A DNA stretch of 64,000 bases from Corynebacterium sp. sy039 (GTDB lineage: Bacteria > Actinomycetota > Actinomycetes > Mycobacteriales > Mycobacteriaceae). The position numbers and the translations under genes are program-made. The number at the start of each line of letters is the position of its first letter. Positions within the stretch are counted from its first letter, which is position 1. Positions 19,918-29,773 of the stretch are shown here, piece after piece. The stretch is from the NCBI RefSeq assembly GCF_007904105.1, contig NZ_CP042325.1, forward strand, positions 992,001-1,056,000, read 5' to 3'. The notes beneath the pieces are model-generated. The model was given only the letters and a program-made list of their open reading frames with translations, searched no databases and had not been told where the DNA came from.

Positions 19918-20119
19918 AGCATTGTCCGAGACACGCCAAGGATTCTATTTGCTCTAGCAGGAGATATAGTCTAAAATCGCACAAGCGTGTCTATGTAATT
20001 TTTTCCTTGTCTTCAGGTAGGAGGAGTACGAGGTGAAAATGCGGGATCATAATATGTGTAATGCGTTATGAGAGACACAGAACTGTCCATCAACTATTCC
20101 TACATTTTCGGAGCATTTA

Positions 20120-21586
20120 ATGCCAACCAATAATGTCCCTCAGGTAGCCATCAACGATATTGGTTCCGCTGAGGAATTCCTCGCAGCAGTCGACGCAACC
20201 ATCAAATACTTCAACGATGGAGACATCGTCGAAGGTACCGTGGTGAAAGTTGATCATGATGAGGTGCTGCTCGATATCGGATACAAGACCGAAGGTGTCA
20301 TTCTATCCCGCGAGCTATCAATTAAGCACGATGTTGATCCTGAAGAGGTTGTTCAGGTCGGCGATAAAATCGACGCACTTGTTCTCACCAAAGAGGATAA
20401 AGAAGGTCGTCTTATTCTTTCCAAGAAGCGTGCACAGTACGAGCGTGCATGGGGCGCTATTGAAGAGCTACAAGCTAAAGGCGAGCCAGTTACTGGTACC
20501 GTTATTGAGGTTGTTAAGGGTGGTTTGATCCTTGACATTGGGCTTCGTGGTTTCTTGCCAGCGTCTCTTGTTGAGATGCGTCGTGTTCGTGATCTTGATC
20601 CATATATCGGTCAGGAAATTGAAGCGAAGATTATCGAACTTGATAAGCAGCGTAATAATGTTGTTTTGTCTCGTCGTGCATGGTTGGAGCAGAACCAATC
20701 TGAGGTTCGTTCTGACTTCCTCCACAAGCTACAAAAAGGTCAAGTACGCAAGGGTGTTGTTTCCTCTATCGTCAACTTCGGTGCGTTCGTTGATCTTGGC
20801 GGTGTAGACGGTCTTGTTCACGTTTCCGAGCTTTCTTGGAAGCATATCGATCACCCAACTGAGGTAGTTACCGTTGGCGATGAGGTCACTGTTGAGGTTC
20901 TTGATGTTGATCTCGACCGTGAACGTGTTTCTTTGTCACTCAAGGCTACCCAAGAGGATCCTTGGCGTGTATTCGCACGTACTCATGCAGTTGGACAGAT
21001 CGTTCCTGGTCGTGTTACCAAGCTCGTTCCATTCGGTGCATTCGTTCGTGTTGAAGAAGGTATCGAGGGACTCGTACATATCTCCGAGTTGGCACAACGC
21101 CACGTTGAGGTTCCAGATCAGGTTGTTACTGTTGGACATGAGGCAATGGTTAAAGTTATTGACATTGACCTCGAGCGTCGTCGTATTTCTCTCTCCCTCA
21201 AGCAGGCTGACGAGGACTACACCGAAGAATTCGATCCATCCAAGTATGGTATGGCTGATTCTTATGATGAGCAGGGCAACTACATCTTCCCAGAAGGATT
21301 CGATCCAGAGACTAATGAATGGCTCGAAGGCTTCGAGGAACAACGTGCTGATTGGGAAGCTCGTTATGCTGAGTCTGAGCGTCGTTTCCAGCTCCACACT
21401 GCACAAATTGAACGCAACCGTGTAGCTGCTGCCGCTGCTGCTGAAGCAGGCGAGGATGCTAACTACTCCTCAGAGTCTAAAGATGACGCTGCTACTGCTG
21501 ATACAGCAGAGCAAGCTGCAGATGCTGGTTCATTGGCATCTGATGAGCAATTGGCTGCATTACGCGAAAAACTAGCTGGTAATTAA
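20120..21586 (+). CDS. rpsA: 30S ribosomal protein S1
   Basis: S1 (488 residues) binds mRNA on the 30S subunit. Four S1 OB-fold repeats are visible, starting near residues 36, 120, 205 and 290, with signatures such as GDIVEGTVVKVDHDEVLLDIG and FGAFVDLGGVDGLVHVSEL. The C-terminal 90 residues are acidic and Ala-rich, without a further S1 repeat. Four repeats are normal for actinobacterial S1, compared with six in E. coli. Codon use is more biased than in neighbouring genes, as expected for a highly expressed protein. A strong terminator follows. Confidence 0.96.
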   Translation: MPTNNVPQVAINDIGSAEEFLAAVDATIKYFNDGDIVEGTVVKVDHDEVLLDIGYKTEGVILSRELSIKHDVDPEEVVQVGDKIDALVLTKEDKEGRLILSKKRAQYERAWGAIEELQAKGEPVTGTVIEVVKGGLILDIGLRGFLPASLVEMRRVRDLDPYIGQEIEAKIIELDKQRNNVVLSRRAWLEQNQSEVRSDFLHKLQKGQVRKGVVSSIVNFGAFVDLGGVDGLVHVSELSWKHIDHPTEVVTVGDEVTVEVLDVDLDRERVSLSLKATQEDPWRVFARTHAVGQIVPGRVTKLVPFGAFVRVEEGIEGLVHISELAQRHVEVPDQVVTVGHEAMVKVIDIDLERRRISLSLKQADEDYTEEFDPSKYGMADSYDEQGNYIFPEGFDPETNEWLEGFEEQRADWEARYAESERRFQLHTAQIERNRVAAAAAAEAGEDANYSSESKDDAATADTAEQAADAGSLASDEQLAALREKLAGN

Positions 21587-21613
21587 GTTCCAGTTTTTGC
21601 GATAGAACGCATG

Positions 21614-21645
21614 AAAAATGACCACATTTTATGTGGTCATTTTTT
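21614..21645 (+). terminator. Rho-independent terminator after rpsA
   Basis: The stem ATGACCACAT (21618-21627) pairs perfectly with ATGTGGTCAT (21631-21640) around a TTT loop. It is extended by flanking A and T runs and followed by TTTTTGTTTTTTT. Confidence 0.9.
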
Positions 21646-21720
21646 GTTTTTTTCTACACTTTTTGCGGTATCTTAGATTCTGTTCACATCGATTTTTATT
21701 GATGATAAAGATATGTCAGT

Positions 21721-21743
21721 GTAACTATCTTGGTAACTATCTT
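21721..21743 (+). repeat. Tandem 11-bp repeat in the ptsG leader
   Basis: GTAACTATCTT occurs at 21721-21731 and again at 21733-21743, immediately before the AGGAGGT ribosome binding site of ptsG. It might be a recent slippage duplication or a regulatory site; the sequence alone does not decide. Confidence 0.6.
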
Positions 21744-21755
21744 AGGAGGTATCGC

Positions 21756-23915
21756 ATGGCAACAGCCGTAGCACAGACGGCTGAATTTATCGTAGAGCAT
21801 GTTGGTGGCGCAGATAATATCTCTTCGCTCACGCATTGTGCAACTCGATTGAGATTCCAGCTTAATGATCGCTTACTTGTGGATCGAGAAAAACTCGATC
21901 AGCATCCAGATATTCTTGGTGTCGTAGAACAAGGAAATAATGGGTTGCAAGTAGTTATGGGAGGTGGCGTTGCGAATTATTATCAGCAGATTGTGCAACT
22001 ACCAGGTATGAGTAGTGCGATCAAAGATGATGATTCACAGCGCACATCAGCTACACGCACTAAAAAAGAATATGGTGGAGTCCGGGAAAAATACTCATGG
22101 CTCGACTATTCTTTTGAGTTCTTATCTGATACTTTCCGTCCAATACTCTGGGCATTGCTGGGTGCGTCACTTATTATTACTCTTCTTGTTATTGCAGACA
22201 CCTTGGGATGGCAAGAGTTTCGTGCTGACTTGTCGACGCAACCTGCTGGTTACCAGCTACTTCATGCAATGTATCAGTCAGTATTCTACTTCCTGCCGAT
22301 CATGATTGGTGCTACAGCATCAAAGAAACTAGGCGTGAATGAATGGGTTGGAGCAGCAATTCCTGCTGCATTATTAACACCAGAGTTTATAGGGCTAAGC
22401 GATATCGCACAGAAGATAAACTTTTTGGGTGGACAAGCTCAAGCAGTAGAGATTTTTGGTATCCCACTGATACTCAATAGTTATAGTGGGCAAGTTTTCC
22501 CACCTATTTTGGCAGCTATAGGGTTATTTTTTGTGGAAAAGATATTGCGAAAAATTTTCCCTGAAGCAGTACAAATGGTTTTTGTACCGTTCTTTTCATT
22601 GCTTATTATGATTCCGCTCACGGCGTTTCTTCTTGGTCCATTTGGTATAGGTATCGGTAACGGTATTTCCCATATGCTCAATGCGATTAATTCTTTCTCA
22701 CCATTTATTATGGCGATCATTATTCCGTTGCTGTATCCATTCTTAGTACCGCTTGGGTTACACTGGCCACTTAACGCCATCATGATCGTTAATATCAATA
22801 CACTTGGTTATGATTTCATTCAAGGTCCGATGGGGGCATGGAACTTTGCATGCTTTGGTGTGGTAGCAGGAGTATTGTTGCTATCAATCCGAGAAAAAGA
22901 TACCGCAATGCGTCAAGTTTCTTTTGGTGGCTTAATGGCAGGTCTTTTTGGCGGTATTTCTGAACCATCACTGTATGGTGTTCTTCTTCGATTCAAGAAA
23001 ACCTATTTCAGCTTGTTGCCTGGCTGCTTCATCGGTGGCATAGTGATGGGTATCTTTAACGTAAAAGCCAACGCCTTTGTGTTTAGTTCTATTTTCTCAG
23101 TGGGTGCAATGACACCCGGCGGTGGATATGCACTGGGATTACTTGTGGCTTTCTTTACTTCCTTCTTCTTAGTGGTCTCCTTTGATTACCGTGCCAAAGC
23201 AGAAAAACAAGAAATTTTGGCACGACTAAACCAACACAACAATGCTGAACCTCATAAGCTAGAAACAAAACCTACTGCTGCCAATAGCGAGAATAAGCCC
23301 ACCTCACACCTGGTGGACAATGCTAGTCAAGAAAAAATGGATACGAACCACGTGCAGCATAGTCAATCGGATGTCGAGTCTGGTACAGCTGCGGAACAAT
23401 CAGTATCTCTGCAACCAGCGGTAAAGACTGCATTGGTTCCTGGAACACAGACTGATATTTCTAGTCCGCTTGAAGGCGAGGCAGTAGCACTTTCTCAGGT
23501 ACCAGATCCTATTTTTGCTACTGAAAAACTAGGCAAAGGAATAGCGATTAACCCTACGGGAAATCAGGTAGTTGCACCTGCACCAGCGACGGTCATCAGT
23601 GTGCAAAAGAGTGGTCATGCGGTAGGACTGAGACTTGATAATGGGATCGAACTGCTTATCCACATTGGCATTGATACGGTACAGCTAGGCGGGCGGGGAT
23701 TTGAGGTACACGTCGAACGCAAAGAAAGAGTAGTGGCTGGTCAAAAACTTATTAGTTTTGATCCTAAATATATTAAAACAGAAGGCTATGACTTGATTAC
23801 GCCGGTACTTGTGGTCAATACAAAGAAATTTGCCGAAGTTGTGTCTTTTCCTGCTGACAGTGTGGATGACTCCACTACGATTATCCGCACTACTGCTCCT
23901 GAACGTGCAGAATAG
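21756..23915 (+). CDS. ptsG: Glucose-specific PTS enzyme II (EIIBCA)
   Basis: The one-chain PTS permease (719 residues) takes up and phosphorylates glucose. The EIIB domain is N-terminal, with phosphocysteine Cys28 in THCATRLRF. The EIIC membrane domain spans about residues 110-480 and contains GISEPSLYGVLLRFKKTYF. A long polar linker (about 490-580) leads to the EIIA domain with phospho-His636 in LIHIGIDTVQLGG. The sequence and the rpsA-ptsG-coaE-uvrB order match C. glutamicum PtsG. The ATG at 21756 has AGGAGGT 5 bp upstream. Two copies of GTAACTATCTT lie directly before the ribosome binding site. Confidence 0.93.
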   Translation: MATAVAQTAEFIVEHVGGADNISSLTHCATRLRFQLNDRLLVDREKLDQHPDILGVVEQGNNGLQVVMGGGVANYYQQIVQLPGMSSAIKDDDSQRTSATRTKKEYGGVREKYSWLDYSFEFLSDTFRPILWALLGASLIITLLVIADTLGWQEFRADLSTQPAGYQLLHAMYQSVFYFLPIMIGATASKKLGVNEWVGAAIPAALLTPEFIGLSDIAQKINFLGGQAQAVEIFGIPLILNSYSGQVFPPILAAIGLFFVEKILRKIFPEAVQMVFVPFFSLLIMIPLTAFLLGPFGIGIGNGISHMLNAINSFSPFIMAIIIPLLYPFLVPLGLHWPLNAIMIVNINTLGYDFIQGPMGAWNFACFGVVAGVLLLSIREKDTAMRQVSFGGLMAGLFGGISEPSLYGVLLRFKKTYFSLLPGCFIGGIVMGIFNVKANAFVFSSIFSVGAMTPGGGYALGLLVAFFTSFFLVVSFDYRAKAEKQEILARLNQHNNAEPHKLETKPTAANSENKPTSHLVDNASQEKMDTNHVQHSQSDVESGTAAEQSVSLQPAVKTALVPGTQTDISSPLEGEAVALSQVPDPIFATEKLGKGIAINPTGNQVVAPAPATVISVQKSGHAVGLRLDNGIELLIHIGIDTVQLGGRGFEVHVERKERVVAGQKLISFDPKYIKTEGYDLITPVLVVNTKKFAEVVSFPADSVDDSTTIIRTTAPERAE

Positions 23916-23956
23916 TATTCAAGAAAATATCGCAGTTGTCTGAGTAGTATGAAGAT

Positions 23957-24550
23957 ATGAAGCGTATTGGGCTAACTGGTGGAATAGGAAGTGGAAAGTC
24001 TACAGTTGCAAAAATTTTTGCCGAACGTGGCTTTCCTGTGATTGATGCAGACAAAATTGCACGAGAGATTGTCGAGCCTGCCAGCCCTGTGCTGGCAGAA
24101 CTCGCAGATCACTTTGGCAAAGATATTATTACTGCAGACGGTAGTTTGGATCGGGGATTGCTTGCTCAGCGTGCTTTTGCCGATGAACAGCATACTGCTA
24201 TGTTGAACTCCATTACGCATCCTCACATCATGCAACGTACAGCACAGTTATTCGCAGAAGCAGAAAGCAAAGGCTATGAGTTAGCAGTGTGGGATATGCC
24301 CTTGCTGGTGGACAAGGGCTATCACACAGACATGGATAGTGTGATCGTGGTGGATGTTACTGTTGAGCTGCGTATCCAACGACTCATGAAGTACCGAGGC
24401 TTCAGTCGAGCCGATGCTCAACAGCGTATTGATGCTCAGATAAGTGATGAGCAACGTCGGCAAGCGGCAACATATGTGATTGACAATAATGGTTCGCTTG
24501 AACAATTACGCGAGCAAACTCTCGCTGTCATCGACAAACTGGTCGAATAA
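23957..24550 (+). CDS. coaE: Dephospho-CoA kinase
   Basis: CoaE (197 residues) performs the last step of coenzyme A synthesis. The P-loop GGIGSGKST is near residues 8-16, followed by [14 protein letters not shown] and the lid-region pattern [17 protein letters not shown]. The length fits the single-domain form, with no fused GrpB-like domain as found in mycobacteria. uvrB starts 25 bp downstream. Confidence 0.95.
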   Translation: MKRIGLTGGIGSGKSTVAKIFAERGFPVIDADKIAREIVEPASPVLAELADHFGKDIITADGSLDRGLLAQRAFADEQHTAMLNSITHPHIMQRTAQLFAEAESKGYELAVWDMPLLVDKGYHTDMDSVIVVDVTVELRIQRLMKYRGFSRADAQQRIDAQISDEQRRQAATYVIDNNGSLEQLREQTLAVIDKLVE

Positions 24551-24575
24551 GCCTTAGTATCGGTACACTACAGGT

Positions 24576-26684
24576 ATGGCTTTTGCTGCAGAACACCCAG
24601 AAGATAGCACTGCATTACATCATGTGGAAGATGTAGAACGAGCACCTGGACAATTCCAGGTGGTATCTGAATATCAGCCAGCTGGGGATCAACCACAAGC
24701 AATTCAAGAATTGGATGAGCGTCTTAACCGCGGAGAGCGCGATGTAGTGCTATTGGGTGCTACTGGTACAGGTAAATCAGCAACTGCCGCATGGCTCATT
24801 GAGAAACAGCAGCGTCCTACTTTGGTCATGGCGCCTAATAAAACACTTGCTGCACAGTTGGCTAATGAACTACGGCAATTATTGCCACATAATGCAGTTG
24901 AGTATTTTGTGTCTTACTATGACTATTACCAGCCTGAGGCATATATCGCGCAGACAGATACGTATATTGAAAAAGATTCTTCTATCAACGATGATGTAGA
25001 AAGATTGCGTCATAGGGCGACGAGTTCTTTGCTGTCTCGTCGAGACGTGGTAGTGGTGTCCTCTGTATCGTGTATCTATGGTCTGGGTACACCGCAATCT
25101 TATTTAGATCGTTCTGTGACTCTTAGCGTTGGAGAAGAAATTGAGCGAGATCGTTTTTTGCGTCTCCTAGTCGATATTCAGTATGAGCGCAATGATATTG
25201 GTTTTACTCGAGGAACTTTTCGAGCCAAAGGCGATACTGTTGACATTATCCCAGCTTATGAGGAACTAGCAGTGCGCGTAGAGTTCTTTGGGGATGATAT
25301 TGACGCCTTGTATTACATTCATCCGCTTACTGGCGACGTTATCCGCCAAGTAGAAAATATCCGTATTTTTCCTGCGACGCATTATGTCGCAAGCCCTGAA
25401 CGTATGGAAAAAGCAGTTCGTGATATTCGTGAAGAATTAGCACAGCGGCTTATTGAATTAGAAAATCGTGGCAAGTTATTAGAGGCGCAGCGTTTGCGAA
25501 TGCGCACTGAATATGATCTCGAAATGATTGAAGAGATGGGCTTTTGCTCTGGAATCGAGAATTATTCCAGGCATCTTGACGGTCGTGGAGAAGGTAGCGC
25601 ACCTGCTACATTGTTGGATTATTTTCCTGAAGATTTCTTGACAATTATTGATGAGTCCCATGTGACTGTGCCACAAATTGGTGGAATGTTTGAGGGAGAT
25701 ATGTCCCGCAAACGCAATTTGGTTGAGTTTGGTTTCAGGTTGCCATCTGCACTTGATAATCGGCCATTACGATGGGCTGAGTTTGAGAAGCGGGTGGGGC
25801 AAACTGTTTATTTGTCAGCAACTCCTGGTTCTTATGAGCTAGAAGCAACTGGGGGAGAGTTTGTTGAGCAAGTGATTAGACCAACAGGTCTGGTTGATCC
25901 ACAGGTACGTGTCAAGCCTACCCAAGGGCAGATTGATGATCTTATTGATGAGATCAGACAACGTACACAAAAGGATGAACGTGTTTTGGTCACTACTCTT
26001 ACCAAGCGTATGGCAGAGGACTTGACCGATTATCTTCTGGAGAATGACATTAAGGTTCGTTATCTTCACTCTGATATTGATACGCTGCAACGAGTTGAAT
26101 TACTACGACAATTACGTCTTGGCGAGTTTGACGTATTAGTGGGTATTAACCTGTTGCGCGAGGGCTTAGACCTGCCTGAGGTTTCTTTAGTAGCCATTCT
26201 TGATGCAGATAAAGAAGGTTTTTTGCGTTCAACTACGTCGCTTATTCAGACCATTGGTCGTGCAGCTCGTAATGTTTCTGGTGAAGTAATCATGTATGCG
26301 GATCGAGTCACTGATTCTATGGCACAAGCTATTGAAGAAACGCAGCGTCGTCGGCAAAAGCAAATTGCCTATAACGAGGAGCATGGTATTGATCCACAAC
26401 CATTGCGTAAGAAAATTGCTGATATTTTGGATCAAGTTAATGAGCAAAAGCAGGATCACAATGCTACGTCAAGTGCCTCAGGGGCTCAGGCAGATGTAGC
26501 GCTTGGCGATAAACCTGATATTAGCGCTATGCCTACACAGAAAGTTCAAGAGCTTATCGACGATCTGACAGCGCAAATGGGTGACGCAGCGCGTGAATTG
26601 AAGTTTGAGCTCGCGGGTCGGTTGCGTGATGAAATAGCTGACTTAAAGAAAGAATTGCGTGGACTCAAAGACACGGGTTTGTGA
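24576..26684 (+). CDS. uvrB: Excinuclease ABC subunit B
   Basis: UvrB (702 residues) verifies DNA damage and loads UvrC in nucleotide excision repair. Walker A GATGTGKS is at residues 61-68. The beta-hairpin motif [11 protein letters not shown], the DESH box in [11 protein letters not shown] and helicase motif [11 protein letters not shown] are present. The C-terminal UVR domain that binds UvrC follows (about 660-700). It is preceded by coaE, the usual actinobacterial arrangement. UvrA, its partner, is encoded at 31.6 kb. Confidence 0.97.
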   Translation: MAFAAEHPEDSTALHHVEDVERAPGQFQVVSEYQPAGDQPQAIQELDERLNRGERDVVLLGATGTGKSATAAWLIEKQQRPTLVMAPNKTLAAQLANELRQLLPHNAVEYFVSYYDYYQPEAYIAQTDTYIEKDSSINDDVERLRHRATSSLLSRRDVVVVSSVSCIYGLGTPQSYLDRSVTLSVGEEIERDRFLRLLVDIQYERNDIGFTRGTFRAKGDTVDIIPAYEELAVRVEFFGDDIDALYYIHPLTGDVIRQVENIRIFPATHYVASPERMEKAVRDIREELAQRLIELENRGKLLEAQRLRMRTEYDLEMIEEMGFCSGIENYSRHLDGRGEGSAPATLLDYFPEDFLTIIDESHVTVPQIGGMFEGDMSRKRNLVEFGFRLPSALDNRPLRWAEFEKRVGQTVYLSATPGSYELEATGGEFVEQVIRPTGLVDPQVRVKPTQGQIDDLIDEIRQRTQKDERVLVTTLTKRMAEDLTDYLLENDIKVRYLHSDIDTLQRVELLRQLRLGEFDVLVGINLLREGLDLPEVSLVAILDADKEGFLRSTTSLIQTIGRAARNVSGEVIMYADRVTDSMAQAIEETQRRRQKQIAYNEEHGIDPQPLRKKIADILDQVNEQKQDHNATSSASGAQADVALGDKPDISAMPTQKVQELIDDLTAQMGDAARELKFELAGRLRDEIADLKKELRGLKDTGL

Positions 26685-26831
26685 TGTATGTTAAAAGTGT
26701 TCGGCAAAACTAATCAACAACATACTCTGGATAAGTCGAGAAAGCTGATAAGGGATATTTTTGCTGTTAAACTAGGTAACAATAGCCTTGGCTTGCTGTA
26801 GAAAATATAATTTCGTATTTGGAAGGTTCTC

Positions 26832-27272
26832 ATGAGTGATTATTCCACCATTGTTGTAGGTACTGATGGATCAAAGTCATCATTGCTTGCTGTTGAGCGA
26901 GCTGCACGCATTGCTGCGGCTTTTGATGCAACGCTTGTTATCGGTTGTGCCTATTATGAGAGCAAAGAAGATGCTTCCAAGACATTGCGTCAAGACTCCA
27001 TCACTGTTTTAGGTACAGATCCAGCTCAGGAAAACTTAGATAAAGCCGCTGCACATGCCAAGGAAGTGGGTGCAGAAAAAATCAGCACTGCTATTCGTCC
27101 TGGTACTCCAGTGGAGGCACTCATGGCGATTGTTAACGAGAATAACGCTGATCTATTAGTAGTAGGTAATCGTGGTATCAATTCGCTTACCGGTCGATTG
27201 CTTGGTTCTGTGCCAGCGGATGTTGCCCGTCAATCTGATTGCGATGTGATGATTGTACACACAGTAAGCTAG
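26832..27272 (+). CDS. Universal stress protein (UspA family)
   Basis: The 146-residue single-domain Usp has the N-terminal VVGTDGSKSSLLAVERA segment and the ATP-binding pattern Gx2Gx9GS in VGNRGINSLTGRLLGSV. ATP-binding Usp proteins respond to stress and starvation; the exact role here is unknown. It stands alone with its own ribosome binding site (GGAAGG) and a terminator downstream. Confidence 0.9.
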   Translation: MSDYSTIVVGTDGSKSSLLAVERAARIAAAFDATLVIGCAYYESKEDASKTLRQDSITVLGTDPAQENLDKAAAHAKEVGAEKISTAIRPGTPVEALMAIVNENNADLLVVGNRGINSLTGRLLGSVPADVARQSDCDVMIVHTVS

Positions 27273-27293
27273 CAGTTCTTTCTTATGAACAAT

Positions 27294-27322
27294 AAAGGCG
27301 TGCCGTGACCTGGCGCGCCTTT
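27294..27322. terminator. Hairpin terminator between usp and the helicase gene
   Basis: AAAGGCGTGCC (27294-27304) pairs with GGCGCGCCTTT (27312-27322) with one G-U pair and a 7-nt loop. It lies between convergent genes, and A and T tracts at the stem base allow use in both directions. Confidence 0.75.
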
Positions 27323-27339
27323 TGCGTATGGCTTGCGTA

Positions 27340-29658
27340 TTAGCTTGCTACTGGAAATTTTATTGGAAAATCACCAATGATCACCAATGACTGGGTTGCT
27401 CGTGTTAAGGCGACATAAAGATTCTGCCAGCCTTGCGGAGACTGTTCCACAATTTCCTGGGGATTAACTACTACAACGTGATCAAATTCTAATCCTTTAA
27501 TATCACTGACGCTGTAAGTATTTTCCTGACTGATATCGTCGCTGTCTGGAACAATGATGGCGCACAATCTGCTTTCATCTTGTTCTTGGAGTTGTTGCAC
27601 CACTTCATGAGGGTCGGTATGTGCAGCTAAGAAACGTATGGGAGTAGCCATATCTGCTTGCCGCATTGATAGTGGTTTCTTTGCGTCAGGATTGATGACC
27701 TGTAGCACTGCATATGCAAGATCCATAATTTCAGCAGGCGTTCGATAATTAACACTTAGTTCGTGTATCTTAAAACGTTTCTTCACAAATGGCTCCAAGG
27801 TCTGTGCCCAGGAATCTACGCCAGCTGGTGCAGATGTTTGTGAAGTATCGCCAACAACAGTCATCCATTTGGCTGGACATCGTCGCATAATCATTCGCCA
27901 TTCCATAGGCGTTAATTCTTGAGCTTCATCAATGATCACATGACCATATGCCCAGCTATAATCGGCTTTCGCTCGTTGCGCAGTGGTACGATAATCTTGT
28001 TGTTGCTGTCGACGTGCTAGTTCCTTGGCATCGATAACGTCGAACGCAGAAAGAACCTCAGCTTCTGTTTCATCATCGAGGTCAGAGTTGGCAGAGCTGG
28101 CGAGAATGTCTAAGGCCTCCTGTGCATCAGCGATATTTTCTTCCCATCGCCTTTGTTCTTGTTCACGCTCTTGCTCTGGAGTCGCCAAGCCAATGAGTAC
28201 GGCTAATTCATCTAACAGTGCTGTATCACTGTGTGTCCACTGCGTACCATTTTCACGCCACAGTGCTGTTTGAGTTTCTACGTCATAGTCATAAGCAACA
28301 GTTTCGATGAGTTTCTTACTCTCAAAAAGGCGTGCCAGCACAGTTTCAGGATCAAGTAATGGCCAAAACTCCTCGACAATCTGATCAATAGCTTTTTCTT
28401 CAGCCAATTCATCGTGAATATGGGCAAGATCAGCGTCGGAAAGCAAATTATTGCCACCAAGTGGATCTGCACCAATACGTTGTACCATTTGTTCTGCTAG
28501 TTGGCTCAGCAGAGATTCCTTAAATAAGGATTGAGATTGGTTATGTGGACGTCGCCCACGCCGTGCTCTGGTGCGGGCAGTTTTAATTATTTCACTATTT
28601 ATTTCTAGAGCGATTCCGTCAATGAGAATGCTTCGTGGGCTATGCGGAATGGTTTGATAAGTCTTGATCGTTCGATCAAGAATAACTAGCATTTCTGTGC
28701 TGCCTTTGACTTCTTGAGCCAGTAAAGAATCGACAGAATGAGGCGTTACTCCTGGAAAAAGCTCGCCTATGGTAGAGAGCACAACGCCAGTTTCGCCTAG
28801 TTCAGGTAATACTCGTGAAATGTAGTTTAAGAATGATTGATTAGGACCAATTATCAAGACTCCCGTGCGAGAGAGTTGTTTGCGCCAAGTATAGAGCAAA
28901 TAGGCAATTCGGTGGAGTGCTACAGCTGTTTTGCCAGTGCCAGGACCACCTTCGACAACCATGACACCACGGGTAGCGTCACGAATAATTTTGTCTTGTT
29001 CACGCTGAATAGTCTCTACAATTGACGCCATGTGACCGGTACGAGCACGCTGCATGGCATGAAATAATGCATTTTCACCGGCAATGCCCATGTCATGGGG
29101 ATTGTGTTGAGTGAAAAATTCATCATCAACTCCAGTTACCACTCGACCAGTGGTGCGAATATGACGACGATGCACGACATCGCTTGGGTGCGCCGTCGTC
29201 GCTAAATAGAACGGACGCGCTAGGGGAGCGCGCCAATCGAGTAGCAGTGTGCGGTAATCATCAGCACGGTCATCAAGACCCATACGTCCGATATAGCGCC
29301 TATCGATATTTTCCATATCTGGAACGAGATTATCCGCAATACTAGGGTCGGATACGCGTACATCAATTCGACCAAAAACAAGACCAAGGCCAGCGACATT
29401 GAGGCGATCAATTTTTTCGTTGAGGAGATGGTACTCAGTTTCACGTTGAATCAACACTTCTGCCTCAGGGTGAGCAGGATCGATTCCAAGTTGTACCTGT
29501 CGTAATTTTTCTTGTGCCTGAGCTACTTCTTGATCCAAACGCCCAAAAAGAAAATCAACATATTGTTGTTCACGAGCAATTTCTGCTTGAAGTGGTGCAT
29601 GGCTATGATTTTCGCGCGCACCTGTGGCAGCAGTATTCTCATCATTCGCTAGCGACAT
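27340..29658 (-). CDS. HelD/HelR-like superfamily 1 helicase
   Basis: The 772-residue protein has a coiled-coil N-terminus (about 25-90), the DWRAP motif at 141-145 typical of RNA polymerase-associated HelD proteins, Walker A GGPGTGKT (237-244), Walker B in HVIIDEAQELTPMEW and a C-terminal UvrD-like domain with VALTRATQSLVII. Actinobacterial HelD/HelR proteins release RNA polymerase from DNA, and HelR members can protect it from rifamycins. Which of these roles applies cannot be read from sequence. AAGGAA precedes the ATG. Confidence 0.82.
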   Translation of the reverse strand: MSLANDENTAATGARENHSHAPLQAEIAREQQYVDFLFGRLDQEVAQAQEKLRQVQLGIDPAHPEAEVLIQRETEYHLLNEKIDRLNVAGLGLVFGRIDVRVSDPSIADNLVPDMENIDRRYIGRMGLDDRADDYRTLLLDWRAPLARPFYLATTAHPSDVVHRRHIRTTGRVVTGVDDEFFTQHNPHDMGIAGENALFHAMQRARTGHMASIVETIQREQDKIIRDATRGVMVVEGGPGTGKTAVALHRIAYLLYTWRKQLSRTGVLIIGPNQSFLNYISRVLPELGETGVVLSTIGELFPGVTPHSVDSLLAQEVKGSTEMLVILDRTIKTYQTIPHSPRSILIDGIALEINSEIIKTARTRARRGRRPHNQSQSLFKESLLSQLAEQMVQRIGADPLGGNNLLSDADLAHIHDELAEEKAIDQIVEEFWPLLDPETVLARLFESKKLIETVAYDYDVETQTALWRENGTQWTHSDTALLDELAVLIGLATPEQEREQEQRRWEENIADAQEALDILASSANSDLDDETEAEVLSAFDVIDAKELARRQQQQDYRTTAQRAKADYSWAYGHVIIDEAQELTPMEWRMIMRRCPAKWMTVVGDTSQTSAPAGVDSWAQTLEPFVKKRFKIHELSVNYRTPAEIMDLAYAVLQVINPDAKKPLSMRQADMATPIRFLAAHTDPHEVVQQLQEQDESRLCAIIVPDSDDISQENTYSVSDIKGLEFDHVVVVNPQEIVEQSPQGWQNLYVALTRATQSLVIIGDFPIKFPVAS

Positions 29659-29706
29659 GGGATAATTGTTCCTTGAGTGTCATGTTATTTTCAGTCTAGA
29701 CTCAAG

Positions 29707-29735
29707 GCCGCCTCAAGGAATACACATGAGGCGGC
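29707..29735 (-). terminator. Hairpin downstream of the DoxX gene
   Basis: GCCGCCTCA (29707-29715) pairs perfectly with TGAGGCGGC (29727-29735) around an 11-nt loop. It lies 39 bp after the DoxX stop codon on the minus strand and before the helicase gene. No clear T run follows, so strength is uncertain. Confidence 0.5.
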
Positions 29736-29773
29736 ATAATATAGGCTCAAACTTCGTCAAAGAAAAACACTAA

